Shown piece after piece: positions 33,283-45,000 of a DNA stretch of 64,000 bases. The stretch is from Gonium pectorale (lineage: Eukaryota; Chlorophyta; Chlorophyceae; Chlamydomonadales; Volvocaceae). The stretch is taken from the NCBI GenBank assembly GCA_001584585.1, contig LSYV01000010.1, positions 2,763,438 to 2,827,437 on the forward strand. Direction: 5' to 3'. A model generated the notes under the pieces. The model worked only from the letters and a program-made list of their open reading frames with translations, searched no databases and had not been told where the DNA came from. Position 1 is the first letter of the stretch. Every line of letters starts with the position of its first letter. The position numbers and the translations under genes were made by a program.

Positions 33283-34785
33283 CGTACAGCCCAATCAGGC
33301 CCAATGCATCGAGGCGAGCTCACGGGTATATGGGTGGTTAGGGCGTCTGTGATGCCTCGACTCGAGCGATTTCACTAGAACTCGGCGGTTGCCCAGGCAA
33401 GTTGTTGCCCGCGATGCCAACGAGGCACGGCGAAGCCGAAGAACGCTTTATGCACTGTTATGTGTGTGTGCTTCGCGGCCTACCCTGCGCCCCTCACGTG
33501 TCCCCGATTTGTCGTATGCGCGGGAACACCCGTACTGCGGCTTGGGTGCACAAAGTACGTAAATATGGGGGGTGGTCGGAAATAGGCTGTCCAGCGGGTC
33601 CAGCGGGCGTGTCCAACGGGTCACGGAAGGGGGATGGGTTAGAAGCGGGGGATGGGAAGGAGAGATAGGGCCGTTGGTATTGTTTGGATGGATGGTATGG
33701 TTTAGCGAAGTCGGGGTGGTTGAAAGGGAAAGAAGGGATTGAGGGTTTGGGTTGCTGGGATGGCTTAGCAGAGTTGGGGTGGTTGGAAAGTAGGGTCGGC
33801 GTGGACCTTAGGGGGTGGGTGGGTCTGTGAGCCGGTGTGGAGTACTTGTAATCGCTGTAACAAGAGGTGTGAATGCAAATATGAAATGGTTGTAATGTAG
33901 GAACGAAAGGAACAGTGGGTACTGTTGGACGCGTTGGACCTGTTCGTTATCCCGTCCAAGTTCAGTCCTGGTTCACATTGTTCTGGATGTGCCGCGAGGC
34001 GGGAGTTGGCCGGGTCATGCAAGTACCTGCAGGCTCCATATAGATGTGCACATCCGCCGTTCTGGGTTGATTCTGGATCATCAAACAGGCAGCCATGGCG
34101 GGCCCTTGAGCCCTTGGGTCGGGGTCGGCATGCCTTTACGCTTCCCATCCACATACGATACCGTTCTGCGTGTATGGTATTCGGGAAAAGATCGCCTGCG
34201 AGCGTGCGTGTCCAGGCAGGCGGCCTTCTCTCTCATGCAGTTGCACCAGGTTCCATTCCTCCCGCCTGCGCGTCCATAAGGCATACAGGTACAAGGCGCA
34301 TCTCGCCTCCGGGGCTTGAGTCTGTGTTGGGCTGTCAGGACGTGCAGTTGTTGATTTGCAGATCGCCGGGTGGGTGCCAAAATTGCCATTATACTCGTCG
34401 TGCCGCCGTCCATGCCTAGAGCCGTGCTTGCTTCGGGAGCAGTCCATGACGACTAACAGGGCATAGCTGCCGAACCTCGCTGGTCGTACACGTGTGCTGC
34501 AGCGTACGGCATGGTCCGTTCCCTCCCTCCTCCCGATCCCAACCTGCGACCGGTCGATCGGGTTTATACGTGAAGCTTGAGTATGTGGGACGGGGCGGGC
34601 GAGGTGTCCCATGGGTCCGCGCTCAGTCCAAGAAGGCGCGAGTACAGCTGGCTGGTCACACATTCGGCTCCAGCCCTCTACTCGTCTAACCGTAATTTTT
34701 CTTCTACTGCATAGAAGCCGGCTCGCGCGCTCGTCGCTCCTCGCGGGGCTTCTCACTCCGGGAAACAGCGCATGATAAGCTGCTC
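33283..34785. other. Divergent intergenic region between monooxygenase and FHA gene
   Basis: About 1.5 kb that should hold the promoters of both genes. A local duplication is visible near 33690-33800 (GGCTTAG/GGTTTAGCG with GGGGTGGTTG spaced about 80 bases apart). Open frames of up to about 200 codons on either strand have no recognisable motif and overlap, so I do not call a gene. Confidence 0.45.
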
Positions 34786-37700
34786 ATGGCTCGGGTGGCT
34801 CTGGGCAGACTCACACTACTTCAGGATTGGCGGCCCGACGCAGGTGGGGCACGGGCCCTTTGCGTGCGTGAAAGGCTCCGCGCTTTTCGGCATTCGGACA
34901 TTTCGCGCGCTTTTTTCCGCCGGTACCACAAGAGCGAGCGTCGCGGCCGCATCACCGCCCTTGTCATTGCTGCTTGCATCCCCATCACATTCACGCAGAC
35001 CGTACAGCCCAAGCAGGCGACTGCCCCGAGCACAAGGGCCCAGCCGAGCGCGCCAAGCCCCGCTCGACGCTGCTGTGGCCGCGCGGGGGCGTGCTGGTCG
35101 GCCGGGACCCGCTGTGCCGCATCCGCCTGGCGCAGCCGCAGGCGTCTCGGCAGCACTTTCTCATCTCCGTGAGTCGGCGAATGCCCCACTCTCATCCACT
35201 CTTGGCCGGGGCTCCCGCTGGTCCGGGCCAAGCCGAAACAGCATACGCATAGCCCGGCGTGGTACACCACCCGTCGGGGTGCTGCCTGCTGCTGCTGGGC
35301 GCTCCGGGCTGTGCGATGTGCGCACCGGATGCAGTGTGGGCCTTGTGGGGCTGCGACCGGTGCGTGCCCGTACCCTGGCAGGACCCACATGGAGTCATGG
35401 ACCCACGTGGCGACACGGAATGCGATGCGGGGTTGGCCGAGCTGGCCCACAGGCGGCCCGGCCCCACGCCCCTCGCATCACAGGGTTTTCAGAGCTTCCA
35501 ACCCGCCCCAATCTGTCCCCCCGGTTGGATGGAGGACGGAGCTGCGCGAACCGCGCAACTGGCGGCCTGACCTCGCGGCCCCGCCCCTCTCGCCTCTCTC
35601 CTTCCCCGCTCCACCCTCTTCACACGCACACACACGCAGGATGAGGGCGGCACGGTGCGGCTGACGGACTCCTCCTCCAACGGCACCCTACTACTGCATG
35701 CCGACGGCGGCGCCGACGGCAGCGGCACCGCCGCCGACACCAATGAGCCTGTGCCGCCGCCGCCACCGCTGACGGCGGTAGCTGGACTTCTGATGGCGGG
35801 GCGCGGCACTCGACTCAGGAGGACTACGGTGGCCCTCAGCGCCGCCCGCCCCACGTACCTGGTGATAGGGGCGCGGGATCTGCTGCCTGCTCCGCCGCCG
35901 GCGCCGCCGGCGCCACCGCATCGGGTCGCAGGTGCGTCGTGCGGTGGAGCATGGCAGCTGCGCGAAGCGGTCGCCGCCAGTTTCGATAGGGGCCTGTGGC
36001 GGGGCGCCAAGGGGACTGTCCCACTGCGCAGCAGCTCGGAGTGCGTTCCGCGGTGCCGTGGTAATAATCGGCGCGCCTGCCTCGTCACCAGCTGGGAGAT
36101 CCCGCCGCATCTCTCCCGGTCTCTCACGTGATTGCCAACCGCCATGCGTCGGAGCGAGGCCACTGCCGCCATCGGCACCGATGCCACCCGTCACCTGCCA
36201 TGTACCTGCCGTGACCCCCCAGGGTCCATGCCTCCATCCCTCCGCGCTCAACCCAGTTCACTGCGCGACTCCTCGTCCCATTCTTTTTCATCATGTTTCC
36301 ACCCTAATCTCATTGTAGTCACACCCGACACCTCCCTCCCATTAAATGCCATCTTGGTCCCGCGTGGTGTCGATGCCTGCGTCTCACAGCCGCAGGAGGC
36401 GCGCCGCCGCTGCCATCCCGGCCGCCCCATGACGCCTCTGGCGCTGGGGTCGTCGCGGCGCAGAGCCTGCTAGCCGGCGCTACCATCCTCCACTGGCAGC
36501 CCTTGGGCGCCGGGAGCGGCGACGAACGTCTGCTCGATGGTGGCGCCGGCCGCAGCGCCGGAGCTGAGAGCCGCGCCGGGGCGGGCGGCGCCCGGGCAGC
36601 TGCGGCTGCGGCGGCAAGCGAGCACATCGACGGAGGGAGGCCAGCGGAATGCGATGTGGACGGCGACGATGGCGACGCGGCGGCAGCCGGCGGCTATGAA
36701 GGTGAAGGCCTGCTTGAAGCAGAAGGCGCAGCGCCGCCGCCGCCGCGGCCGCCGCCATCCCCGGTGGCGGCACAGCCGCCGCCTTCCCCGTCGCAGGGCA
36801 TATCCCCGTCGTCTTCGCCGCCATTGGCGCAACAGCCGCCGCAATCATCGCTGCCACCGTCGCCGTCACCATCTCCATCTCCTTCGCCGTCACCGCATCT
36901 TCCGCCAGGGCCGGCGCTGCGGGCGCCGCAGGCGCCGCCGGCGCCGTCCTTACCAGCGCCGCCGGAGGCGCTGCCGCACCGGACCGGCGACCACCTCCTG
37001 CAGCATGCGCCTTTCGGCAGGGTCTTTGCGAGTCTGCCCTGCCGAGAGGGGCTGCCTCTCCTGGACCACCCCTCACCGCCCTGGCTGGGGCGGCCCCAGG
37101 GGGCACAGCAAGCGGCACTTCAACCCCAGCCTCACCCTCAGCTCCACCCCCAACCCCAACCCCGACCCCGTTCCCCGGCACAGTCGGGCCACCATTCGCT
37201 CGCGGACTACCTGTTTGGGGAAGGGCGCGTCGCCTCGCCGGCCGCGGACGCTGCCACGGGCGGCGGCCTTCGCCGGCCGCCGCCGCCGCGGCTGCAGCTC
37301 TGGCAGCAGGGGAAGGACCCGACTGGGTTGCCGAAGGCGAGGCCGGAGCGGCGTGCTGCCTCGCCGGCCGCCGCCGATCCTCGGCCGCCCCGTCAGCGGC
37401 ATGATAGACGTCGAGCGAAGGATCCAACGGTCGGCGGCAACAGCGGTGTCCCGGCGCCGCCGCAACGGCCGGACCCGCCAGCGGCAGCGACTCGGAAGCG
37501 GCTCGCCGCCTCGCCCTCAGGTGCTGGTACCTCACTGCCACTGCCACGGGGACAGCCACAGGAGCGGCGCCAGGCGACGGCGCCTCGGACGCGGCGCGCC
37601 GCCTCACCGGCCTTCACCAGGCCCCCTCCACCTTCCCTGGCGGTGGCGGCACCGCTGCCGGATCTGCAGCGGGCGCCGCGTCAAGCTCTACAGCAGCACC

Positions 37701-38365
37701 TGGATCGGGCGCAGCCAGGTTGGCAGCCCTTGCGGCTGGAGCGGTCAGAGCCGGATAGCAGGCCCCGGCCCCGGCCCCCGCCGCTCACCCTGGTTCGCTC
37801 CGGCGACGGTAGCGCCAAAAAGGTGGGTCCACGTGTCCCTGAGCCTGTCGCACTGGCGGCAGCCGTAGCAGGAGAGGACTGCGGAGATGCCTCAGCCGGA
37901 GGCCGGGCGGTGATGGATGCGGAAAGTGAGGAGGTGGAGGCGGCGGTAGGACGGGGCCTGGGCTGGCGGCGAGAGCAGGAGCGGAAGCGGGAGGGAGCGG
38001 GCATGGGAGCTGCTGGCGTGCCACACAGCGACAGGACTTCCGGGATGCCGGGCGCTGAGGCGGCGGCGGTGGCAGAGTCGCCGCCGGGAGGTGGCGGCGC
38101 AATTCGAAAGGCAGCGGCGCAAAAGGGGTTGGGCGCCGGTAGCGATTGCGATGGAAGCACTGTGGGCCGCCTGGGCAGGGCGGTGAGGGGCAAGCCGGCG
38201 ACCGCGCGGGGCGGCCGTCGGGACGCTGACGCAAAGGAGCAGCAGGCGGAGGAGGATGCGGCCGCGGACGGAGCCGCTGCGGGCGCCGCTGCGACCAGCT
38301 GCCCTGGCGGCGCGGCAGCGTCCGTGGACGAGGGGCTGAAGGTATTCAAGCGGCGACGGGCGTGA
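34786..38365 (+). CDS. FHA-domain protein with long low-complexity C-terminal region
   Basis: FHA domains bind phosphothreonine peptides in signalling and DNA-damage proteins; the partner here is unknown. Exons 34786-34843, 35017-35168, 35640-35931 and 36396-38365 total 2472 nt (823 aa) with phases matching. The N terminus MARVALGRLTLLQ resembles the first FHA strand. It is followed by VLVGRDPLCRI, PQASRQHFLIS and LTDSSSNGTLL, which carry the conserved GR, SxxH and NG motifs at about residues 45-90. An insertion with Pro and Gly runs precedes MAGRGTRLRRT and YLVIGARDLL. Exon 4 continues VVAAQSLLAGATILHWQPLG, then about 550 residues rich in Pro (an SP repeat near 36860-36900), Ala, Arg and Gly, ending in basic VFKRRRA, possibly a nuclear signal. 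No kinase or BRCT motif was found. A possible donor at 37820 (AAGGTGGGT) is not used in this model because the frame stays open. The start is the first ATG giving the FHA frame. Confidence 0.78.
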
Positions 38366-39607
38366 GGCGGCAGCGTGGTTAGTGCTGCGGGAAGAGGCCG
38401 CGGGCGCAGAGGGCATCCAATGTAGGGGGTCGGAGGGCGAGTGGAGTGGGTTTACCGTACACGGGCAGGGTAGGGTGGAGCGTTGACGCGCGGGCAGGCG
38501 CGCTGTCATCGTAGGCCACAGCCGCCACGGCATCAGGGCGGGCTGCCATATGTCTGGGTGGGCTTAGGCGCGCACGCAATCAATCGACTGCTGGGAAGGA
38601 CATGCACGGAATGACGGAGCGCAGAAGATCGAGTAGCAGGCGATCTTTGATACGCGCAATTTACAGCGTTGCAACTAGACTTGGTATTTGGCACCATGCT
38701 GCCAACGCCTGCAGAGCCCACTCCGCTGTGTGTTGCAAGGCTGTCAGGGTGCAAGGGGAGCCGCCACGCCGCCACAAATCAACCCGCACTCCAAATCTGT
38801 CAGGGGACAAGGCATGCCCCATGCATGCGGGGCACGCAGAAGCCGGGCTTCTTTGCCCTTTAAGCCTATAAACGATATACATGGCAAACCGCGTTTTTCA
38901 CACATCTACAACTGAGCCATCGATCGTCAACCTAGCTTAAACTTATAACCAACCGGTTTTATGGGCTGGGAGACCCTGGGTAAAGTCGCAACAGGCTTCC
39001 AACAGACGAACCACAAAAATAAATCTATCACGATGATTCGCAGCAACAGTACAATAGGCGCAATAGCTTCCAAGTTTTCAGTAAAGAATACACACGAGGT
39101 GTGATACGGCTTCTACGTCGACTTTGGTACATGATTGAAGTACATCGCCGCGATATGTCACAATACGGCACATTCGCCATTCTGCTCTGGGCACCAGCCA
39201 GACCATGCCACAGCGGTCGTTAGCAATGGCTGACCGGATATTGCATTAGGCGCAACTGCACATGCCAGCAAGCACACGACTAGTCGTGGTATACAAATAC
39301 ACGAAGGTCCTACGAACCCGGCAAATGTGCCACGCATTCATCCGCCGTCAGGAACCCTGGGCCCCGCGCTCCATGGCTTTTGGAGAACGTGAAGCCTCTG
39401 GGATGTATGCTTAATCTACAATACCGGCCCGGTTGCATGAGTTGAACGCCAGAACAGCTCTATGTGACCGCTCGCACCTCGGGCCGTGCGTGCTGACAGA
39501 TACGTAGCCGCTCGGATGAACGCGAGGCCAGCTTCCGCCCACGGATGCGCTTGCTAAGCGCATTAGCCACTGTGCGTCCATACTCCGGACGGAAGGCCGG
39601 CGAGGCC
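38366..39607. other. Convergent 3' region of FHA gene (+) and DUF4864-like gene (-)
   Basis: About 1.2 kb with no gene-like ORF. The middle (38650-39450) is clearly less GC-rich than the flanks and probably consists of 3' UTR of both convergent transcripts. No TGTAA for the + gene was seen. Confidence 0.45.
38661..38665 (-). terminator. Candidate polyadenylation signal TGTAA on the minus strand
   Basis: TTACA on the + strand reads TGTAA on the minus strand, 943 bases downstream of the DUF4864-like stop. If used, the 3' UTR would reach close to the FHA stop codon and the two convergent transcripts would overlap. Confidence 0.35.
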
Positions 39608-41683
39608 TCAGTCAGCCCACAGCTTTCGCACGTCCTGGTTCTCGCACACCCAGCGGTCCGTGTACCAGAAGCCGTCATAGATGCCACCGAGCCGCTGCAG
39701 TGGGGGTGAGGAGGTGGGGGCTGGGTCAGGGTCAACCGTAATGAGGCTAACATAGTGAGCATGTTTGCGACAAGGCAGCCTACGTAGCAAGGATGTATGT
39801 TCTCCCGTACGGTGTCCACCTGCGCCAGTCCTCCCTGGCACTCCCTGCCTATCAGCTTCGGTTGCATATGGCCAAAGGCATGTGCCCCGTGCCGCCTTTC
39901 TAACACGCCTTACTTCAACCTCACCTGCAGCATGGTGATCGAGTACGTGCGCTCCTCAAGCCGGTGCGTGTCGTGTACCCGCACGCGGACGCACCAGGAC
40001 CCCTCATCCACCTAACGGCCAGGATGGACAGACCCGTGGGTCAGCAGGGCGGGACGAGGCCAACATGGCGCGGAAGAAGAACCTGAGCCCCAGCATGCGC
40101 CGAGGCAAAACTTGCTGAACGCCTGCTCCGCTTTTCCCTTCCGGACTCTCTCTTTCCGGCCCCGGCACCTCGTTGAACACGACACAGCACACCTGCAACG
40201 TGCTTAGCATCTCCCAGCCCGAATTGTCGAGCAGCGTAGCATAGTAGGGTGAGTGCATGACGCGGCGGAAGCGCTCAAACTGCCTGAGGGGTGCGGGCAC
40301 CGAGAGAGGGACGCCGGCGGACCGGCAAGGGGCAGGAACTGTCGCGCCTGCAGCCATTGCGGCACGGGAGTAGGATACCCAGTAATCAACATTTGAGCCG
40401 ATCCCGGCCCGTGCCATGTCGGCGCCGCCATGATCCAGCTTGCACAGTCTGCGCGCAAAGCACTCAGCACTGCTATGCCTCGCTAGCGCATTCCGTGGGG
40501 ACTCTATGCCGTCAAAGACGCCAGACCATGTGGACGATAACAATTCGGCGGCCTTGCCCGTGGCCCATCCGTGGGCGGGGGCAGCTGGCAGGAAACCATC
40601 CCTCCTTAAAACATCGCAAGCCCGTCCGCTGCCTGTCCTACACACGCGGGCGGCGGCTTACCCAAGGTCCAGGCTGCGCCTGCGCGGGGAGATAACGGGC
40701 AGGAGCATGTGAAACAAGGGGTCTCGGTGGCGCGAACCCGCATTCACCCAATGACCGACTAGTTTGCCGTGAACGGCCCTTGCCTGAGCACCCACCCGAA
40801 GTATTGCGCTCGCTTAAAGGGGTCAAAGTTGGCGAAGCGGTAGAGCACCTCCACGCCGTGGTCCGCGTACGGCACGTTGTTGTTTTGGAGGGCCTGCAAT
40901 GCAGCGGGAGACATAGGACTGAAGCTGCCACAGACTCCCGAGAGAAAAACCCGACACGTCGTCCGATTTCAGCCAGTAATCCATGCGTGATGGCCTACGA
41001 TATAGCATGCGTCGTCGACATGTGGAGTCAGGAGTGCCCCCTCTTGCACAGCTCTGGGACGTGGGCGCTGCAGTTTTGGCACGGGTCGGCAGTGATAGGA
41101 GGGCCTAGAGCATCGTCAGCGGTACCCCAAGCGAGACCTCACCTCCAACTGGACGCGTAGCGCGTCCTCCCATGAGAGGTCAAAACATGGCCCGAGCTGC
41201 GAGCGTTTCTTGGGGAACGCCAGACACTCCCTGGGAGCAAGCGGTGAGGACGGTGGGTGAGCTGTCAAGGCTGCGCGCCAGCTGCTGCCGACTGCGTAAG
41301 GTTACATGCAGCTTTGCCGGCAGATGGGATATGTAGGGCGGTCGCGCCTTACCCCACCCACGCCCGGATGGCGCAACAACAACGGTCACCTGCATTCTAG
41401 ATGCAAGCAAGTCGCGCATAAGCTTAATCGTAACTACCCACCCATTATCAAGGAAGATCAGGCCTCCCTCCTCGCCCACGGCAGCGCTGCCAACGTGTCG
41501 TCGTTTCGTGTGGCGCGGAAGCCACCATGACGCCGGCCTCGGCAATAAATATCCTAAGCGGTCGCTCGCGACGGTCAGCAGCTGGGGTTTGGTGCGTTCG
41601 AATGGTCTGTTTCAAACCACACCTGGCCGCTCCCGGGCACGACCCCCGCAGCACGCCTGTCCACCACGATTGCCGAGCAACAT
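39608..41683 (-). CDS. DUF4864/NTF2-like plant-algal protein, 5' end uncertain
   Basis: Exons on the minus strand: one ending at 41442, then 41230-41143, 40893-40796, 40283-40193, 40011-39925 and 39694-39608. All phases match and the stop is TGA. The chain reads EEGGLIFLDNG, ECLAFPKKRSQLGPCFDLSW, EDALRVQLEALQNNN, VEVLYRFANFDPFKRAQYFG, FERFRRVMHSPYYATLLDN, then VRVRVHDTHRLEERTYSITM and GGIYDGFWYTDRW at the end. From memory this pattern (QLEALQxNN, LYxFA, RFxRMxxSPYY, terminal G-WxTD) is that of plant proteins I associate with the DUF4864 or NTF2-like superfamily; the function is unknown. The first exon is unresolved. The frame is open from about 41620 to 41442 without an ATG. The ATG at 41683 is in the same frame but is separated by one TGA, so a small intron or a further upstream exon is needed. 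An organelle leader is expected but not demonstrated. Confidence 0.55.
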
Positions 41684-42086
41684 TGCCATAAGTGAGAGAT
41701 AGAGGCAGGCTGTGAGGCAGGGGGAAAGGGTTCTCGGGTGTTTGACGAGCTTGCCAACCAAGCAGATGGATATATGCCAAGCAATCACGGCTGCAAACGA
41801 GGGAATGCTATGCGCAATGCAAGCCTGCCCGGAAAGACGAGACCTTACCAGTCAGTTACGGCAGTTTTGTGAGGGAGGTGAGGGCCGCGACTACGCATGC
41901 GTTGACCTTTGCCAGTTCCCCCCTCTCACACACATATGGTCCAGAATAATGGCGGAGCATGCCCCGGTTCCCTCGTCAAGATTTCTCAGGCTGTGACAGA
42001 TTTTGCAATTGACGGGAGCATGAAACATGTATTAGTTTCTGCAATGAAAATTAGTGTTAGCTGACATCCTGGTCGAGACCGAAGAT
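41684..42086. other. Divergent promoter region of DUF4864-like and bromodomain genes
   Basis: About 400 bases separate the two divergent genes and presumably carry both promoters. It is AT-richer than the flanking exons near 42000-42060. No specific element is recognised. Confidence 0.4.
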
Positions 42087-45000
42087 ATGGACCCGGTCGC
42101 TCGGGCTGCCCTTTTGCGGGTACACTGGTGCAAATTGATGACATTAAAGCAAATTAACACTGCAAATGCGAGCAAGCCTGTGTGTGGGACGCTTGTGGCC
42201 CCAAAGTGCCCCGTTGCCGACTTGCGGACTTGCAGGTGCTGGTAGCGGTGATGCAAAAGGAGGAAGCTCAGCAATATTTTAACAGGCCCGTGGACCCGAC
42301 TGAACACCCCGACTATGTCTCGCGCGTCCAGGTCAGCGCCAATGCCGCTCACCCACGCAACCACAAAGTTCCTGGCAGCGGGGGAGCGATGTGCGTAGAT
42401 AGGGGGCCTCGCTTCCCCGTTGCTGGTAGCGTGAAGCGGGAGCACTGTGGCAACGACCTGTAACCCGTGATAACCGGGTCCTAACACATACATACCGTAC
42501 CAACCGCAGAAACCTATGGACCTCGGCACTGTGCACGGCAAGCTCTTCATGGAGGTGTACGATACCGTTGAGGCGGTTCTGCGCGACGTGCAGTTGGTGA
42601 GTTCGGACGAGGGTCGGGGCCATGGTGGGCAAAATGGCTACCCTGTCGGCCCTGGCTGCAGTTAGGTTATCTGGGCAAAGCAGCGAAGAACTCATGACGC
42701 TACCCGCTTGAGGGCCACACGGGTATATCTCGCCGCGGTGTTTGTAGTCGTGTCACCGCCCTCGCGTCAGCCGTCATACCTTCGGTATTGCCTTCCCGCA
42801 TGAGTGGCACCCCTAACTCGCGCTTCTGCAGGTGTGGGACAACGCACGAGCGTACTATCCAGCAGGCCATGGGGCTCGCTCCGCCGTGGACGCCCTATCG
42901 ACAGCTTTCAACGACCTGAACCGTTCTGCCATGGCCCTGCCGCTCCCGGAGGAGCCGCACTATGATCCATTCCTCCAGCTGGCCCCACCACAGCCACAGC
43001 CGGCAGCGCAGATCAGCGCTCAGGCGGAGTCCCAGTTCCCATCCCTGACCCTACCGGACCAGGCGCCACCAGCGCCACTGCTGCCGCCCGAGCCGCAGCC
43101 GGCTGAAGCGGCGAGTGGAGCAATAGCCCAACCGTCGGAGCCGCAGACTCTCGAGCCGCAGCCACCGCCCACGTCGCAGCAGCCGGAGGAACCGGCTGAG
43201 CTTCAGGCGCCACAGCCGACACTCGGATCAGCGTACGTTTTACCGGGGCGCCAGGAGCCACAACAGGTCATCCGGGAGCATGCGCCGCCTGCGCAGCTCC
43301 CCTGTCCATCTCAACCGCCCGACACGCCGCCCCCGCCGGACGAGGCACATGGGCATTTGCAGGGCATGCCGCAGCCGCAGGCGCTGGCCCTGCCGCAGGT
43401 GCACGAACCACCGCAGCCGCAGGGGCTGCCCCCCGCGCCGCAGGAGCCGCCCCTACCACTTGCAGAGGAGCAGCAGCACGCGCACCCGGAGGCTGGCCCG
43501 CTTTCGATGGAGACAGAGCGCGAGGGGGTGCCTTGCCCGCATCCGGATATCGAGATTGATGTGCAGCAGATGCCGGTGGTAGCAACGGCGCCGACCCCAG
43601 GGTCCGCGGCGGCAGCGCCCCCTGGGTTGGTCGCGGAGCCGGCGTCCCTGAGCGTGGAGCAGCAGCCTCTACAGCTGCAGGACCCGCTGCAGGAGCCGAT
43701 GCAGCAAAGCTTCATATTCGATCCAGATGAGGATTGCTCATCCATGCAGGGCTCAGCGGCGGCAGGTGCGGCGTTCATACCCGAACGTTGGGGGCCTGTC
43801 CGGAGCGAAACCAAGCAAGAGGCGCATAGCTTGCATGCTAGCTTGGCCCCTTGCCATATGAAATCCGGCGTAGGTGCGCCTGCCTGATAGGAGGATAGCA
43901 TCTGTGTTAGCGATGCCTGGCGTGTATGTTCGCATCCCAGGAGCCATCGCCTCATCTCGCAATTGTCCCCTCTCCCCCTGATCCAACTCGCAGCAGGGTC
44001 AGGTGGCGCAGGTGGGGCGCTCCCGGGATGTCAGCTTGCCGGCGCGAGTCCGAGCTTCGGGCAGCGGCTGGACGCAGCGCCAGCAGCGGGGCCGGGGCCT
44101 GCATCGGGTGGTGGCGACACGCTGGCGACGGTGCGATCCGGCAGCGGTGGCGGTGTTGGCGGTGTAGGAGCGCAGATGAGCATGGCGAACGCTGGCGGGG
44201 CAACGCACCTTTCTTCGGCCCATCAGCCACTTCATCCACAGCATCAGCAGCGCCCAACGATTTTGCGGATCAAAAGGGAGCCAGTCAAGGAAGAAGAGGA
44301 GGAGCGGGCGGTAAGGTTATACAGGTTTCATGGGACACGTGCCTGGCAGTGACAGTGGGCCGTTGAGAGCTCTCGCCTGCGAAGGGGCCGTAGGGCAGGG
44401 CTGGTCGGCAGCGGCAGTTTTAATATGGTCACAGCTGGGCTCTTGCCCAGCTGCGACGCACTGTGCGCCCTTTGCCCTGAGAGTTTTGTCGGTTCCATCC
44501 TTCATTCTTTGCACTGGTGTGAGGACGGTCAGCTGACAGTCCCGTGCGCCCTGCGGGCCCCCTCCCCGATTCTCTACAATCAACGACACGCATCATGCAT
44601 GATACCAGTCCGACGGCGTCCGGCAGGGTGTCATGATTCCCGTCTCCAACTCGCTCTCAGCATCGGCCGGCGCGCCAGCCCATGCGCCGGCGTCCGCTCC
44701 AGCGCCCGCTCCCGCCGCCCTCGGGCCTGCGCACGGCTCGCACGGCCATGGCCGCAGCGCTGGTCCGGTGCTTCCCGGCGGGCGCTGCGACGTGTGCCGG
44801 CGGCTGAAGAAGGGGCGCTGCGGAACGAGCACCTCCTCCCTCAAGTGCGAGTACCGCCGCCTCAACAACCTGCCGTACGCAGACCCCATCACAGGTTGCT
44901 AACTTGGGCTTGCCGCTGCGGGCTGGATTGCTTGCGTGCGTTTTCTGGCTGCCCGTCTACCGCCGACCAGCCCCTGCTGTGCGTTGTCCAATTCCCGTCC

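Noticed and set aside
33765..34756. Minus-strand frames of 129 and 206 codons upstream of the FHA gene
   Set aside because: No motif, no splice-phase chain, mutually overlapping with a + frame of 164 codons, and located in the divergent promoter region.
36480..37607. A 375-codon minus-strand frame opposite the FHA gene
   Set aside because: Antisense shadow of Pro/Ala/Arg-rich coding sequence. The sense strand carries the FHA motifs and consistent splice phases.
38970..39000. String resembling the conserved 3' end of small-subunit rRNA (AAAGTCGCAACAGG)
   Set aside because: The match is short and the flanks do not resemble rRNA; chance similarity.
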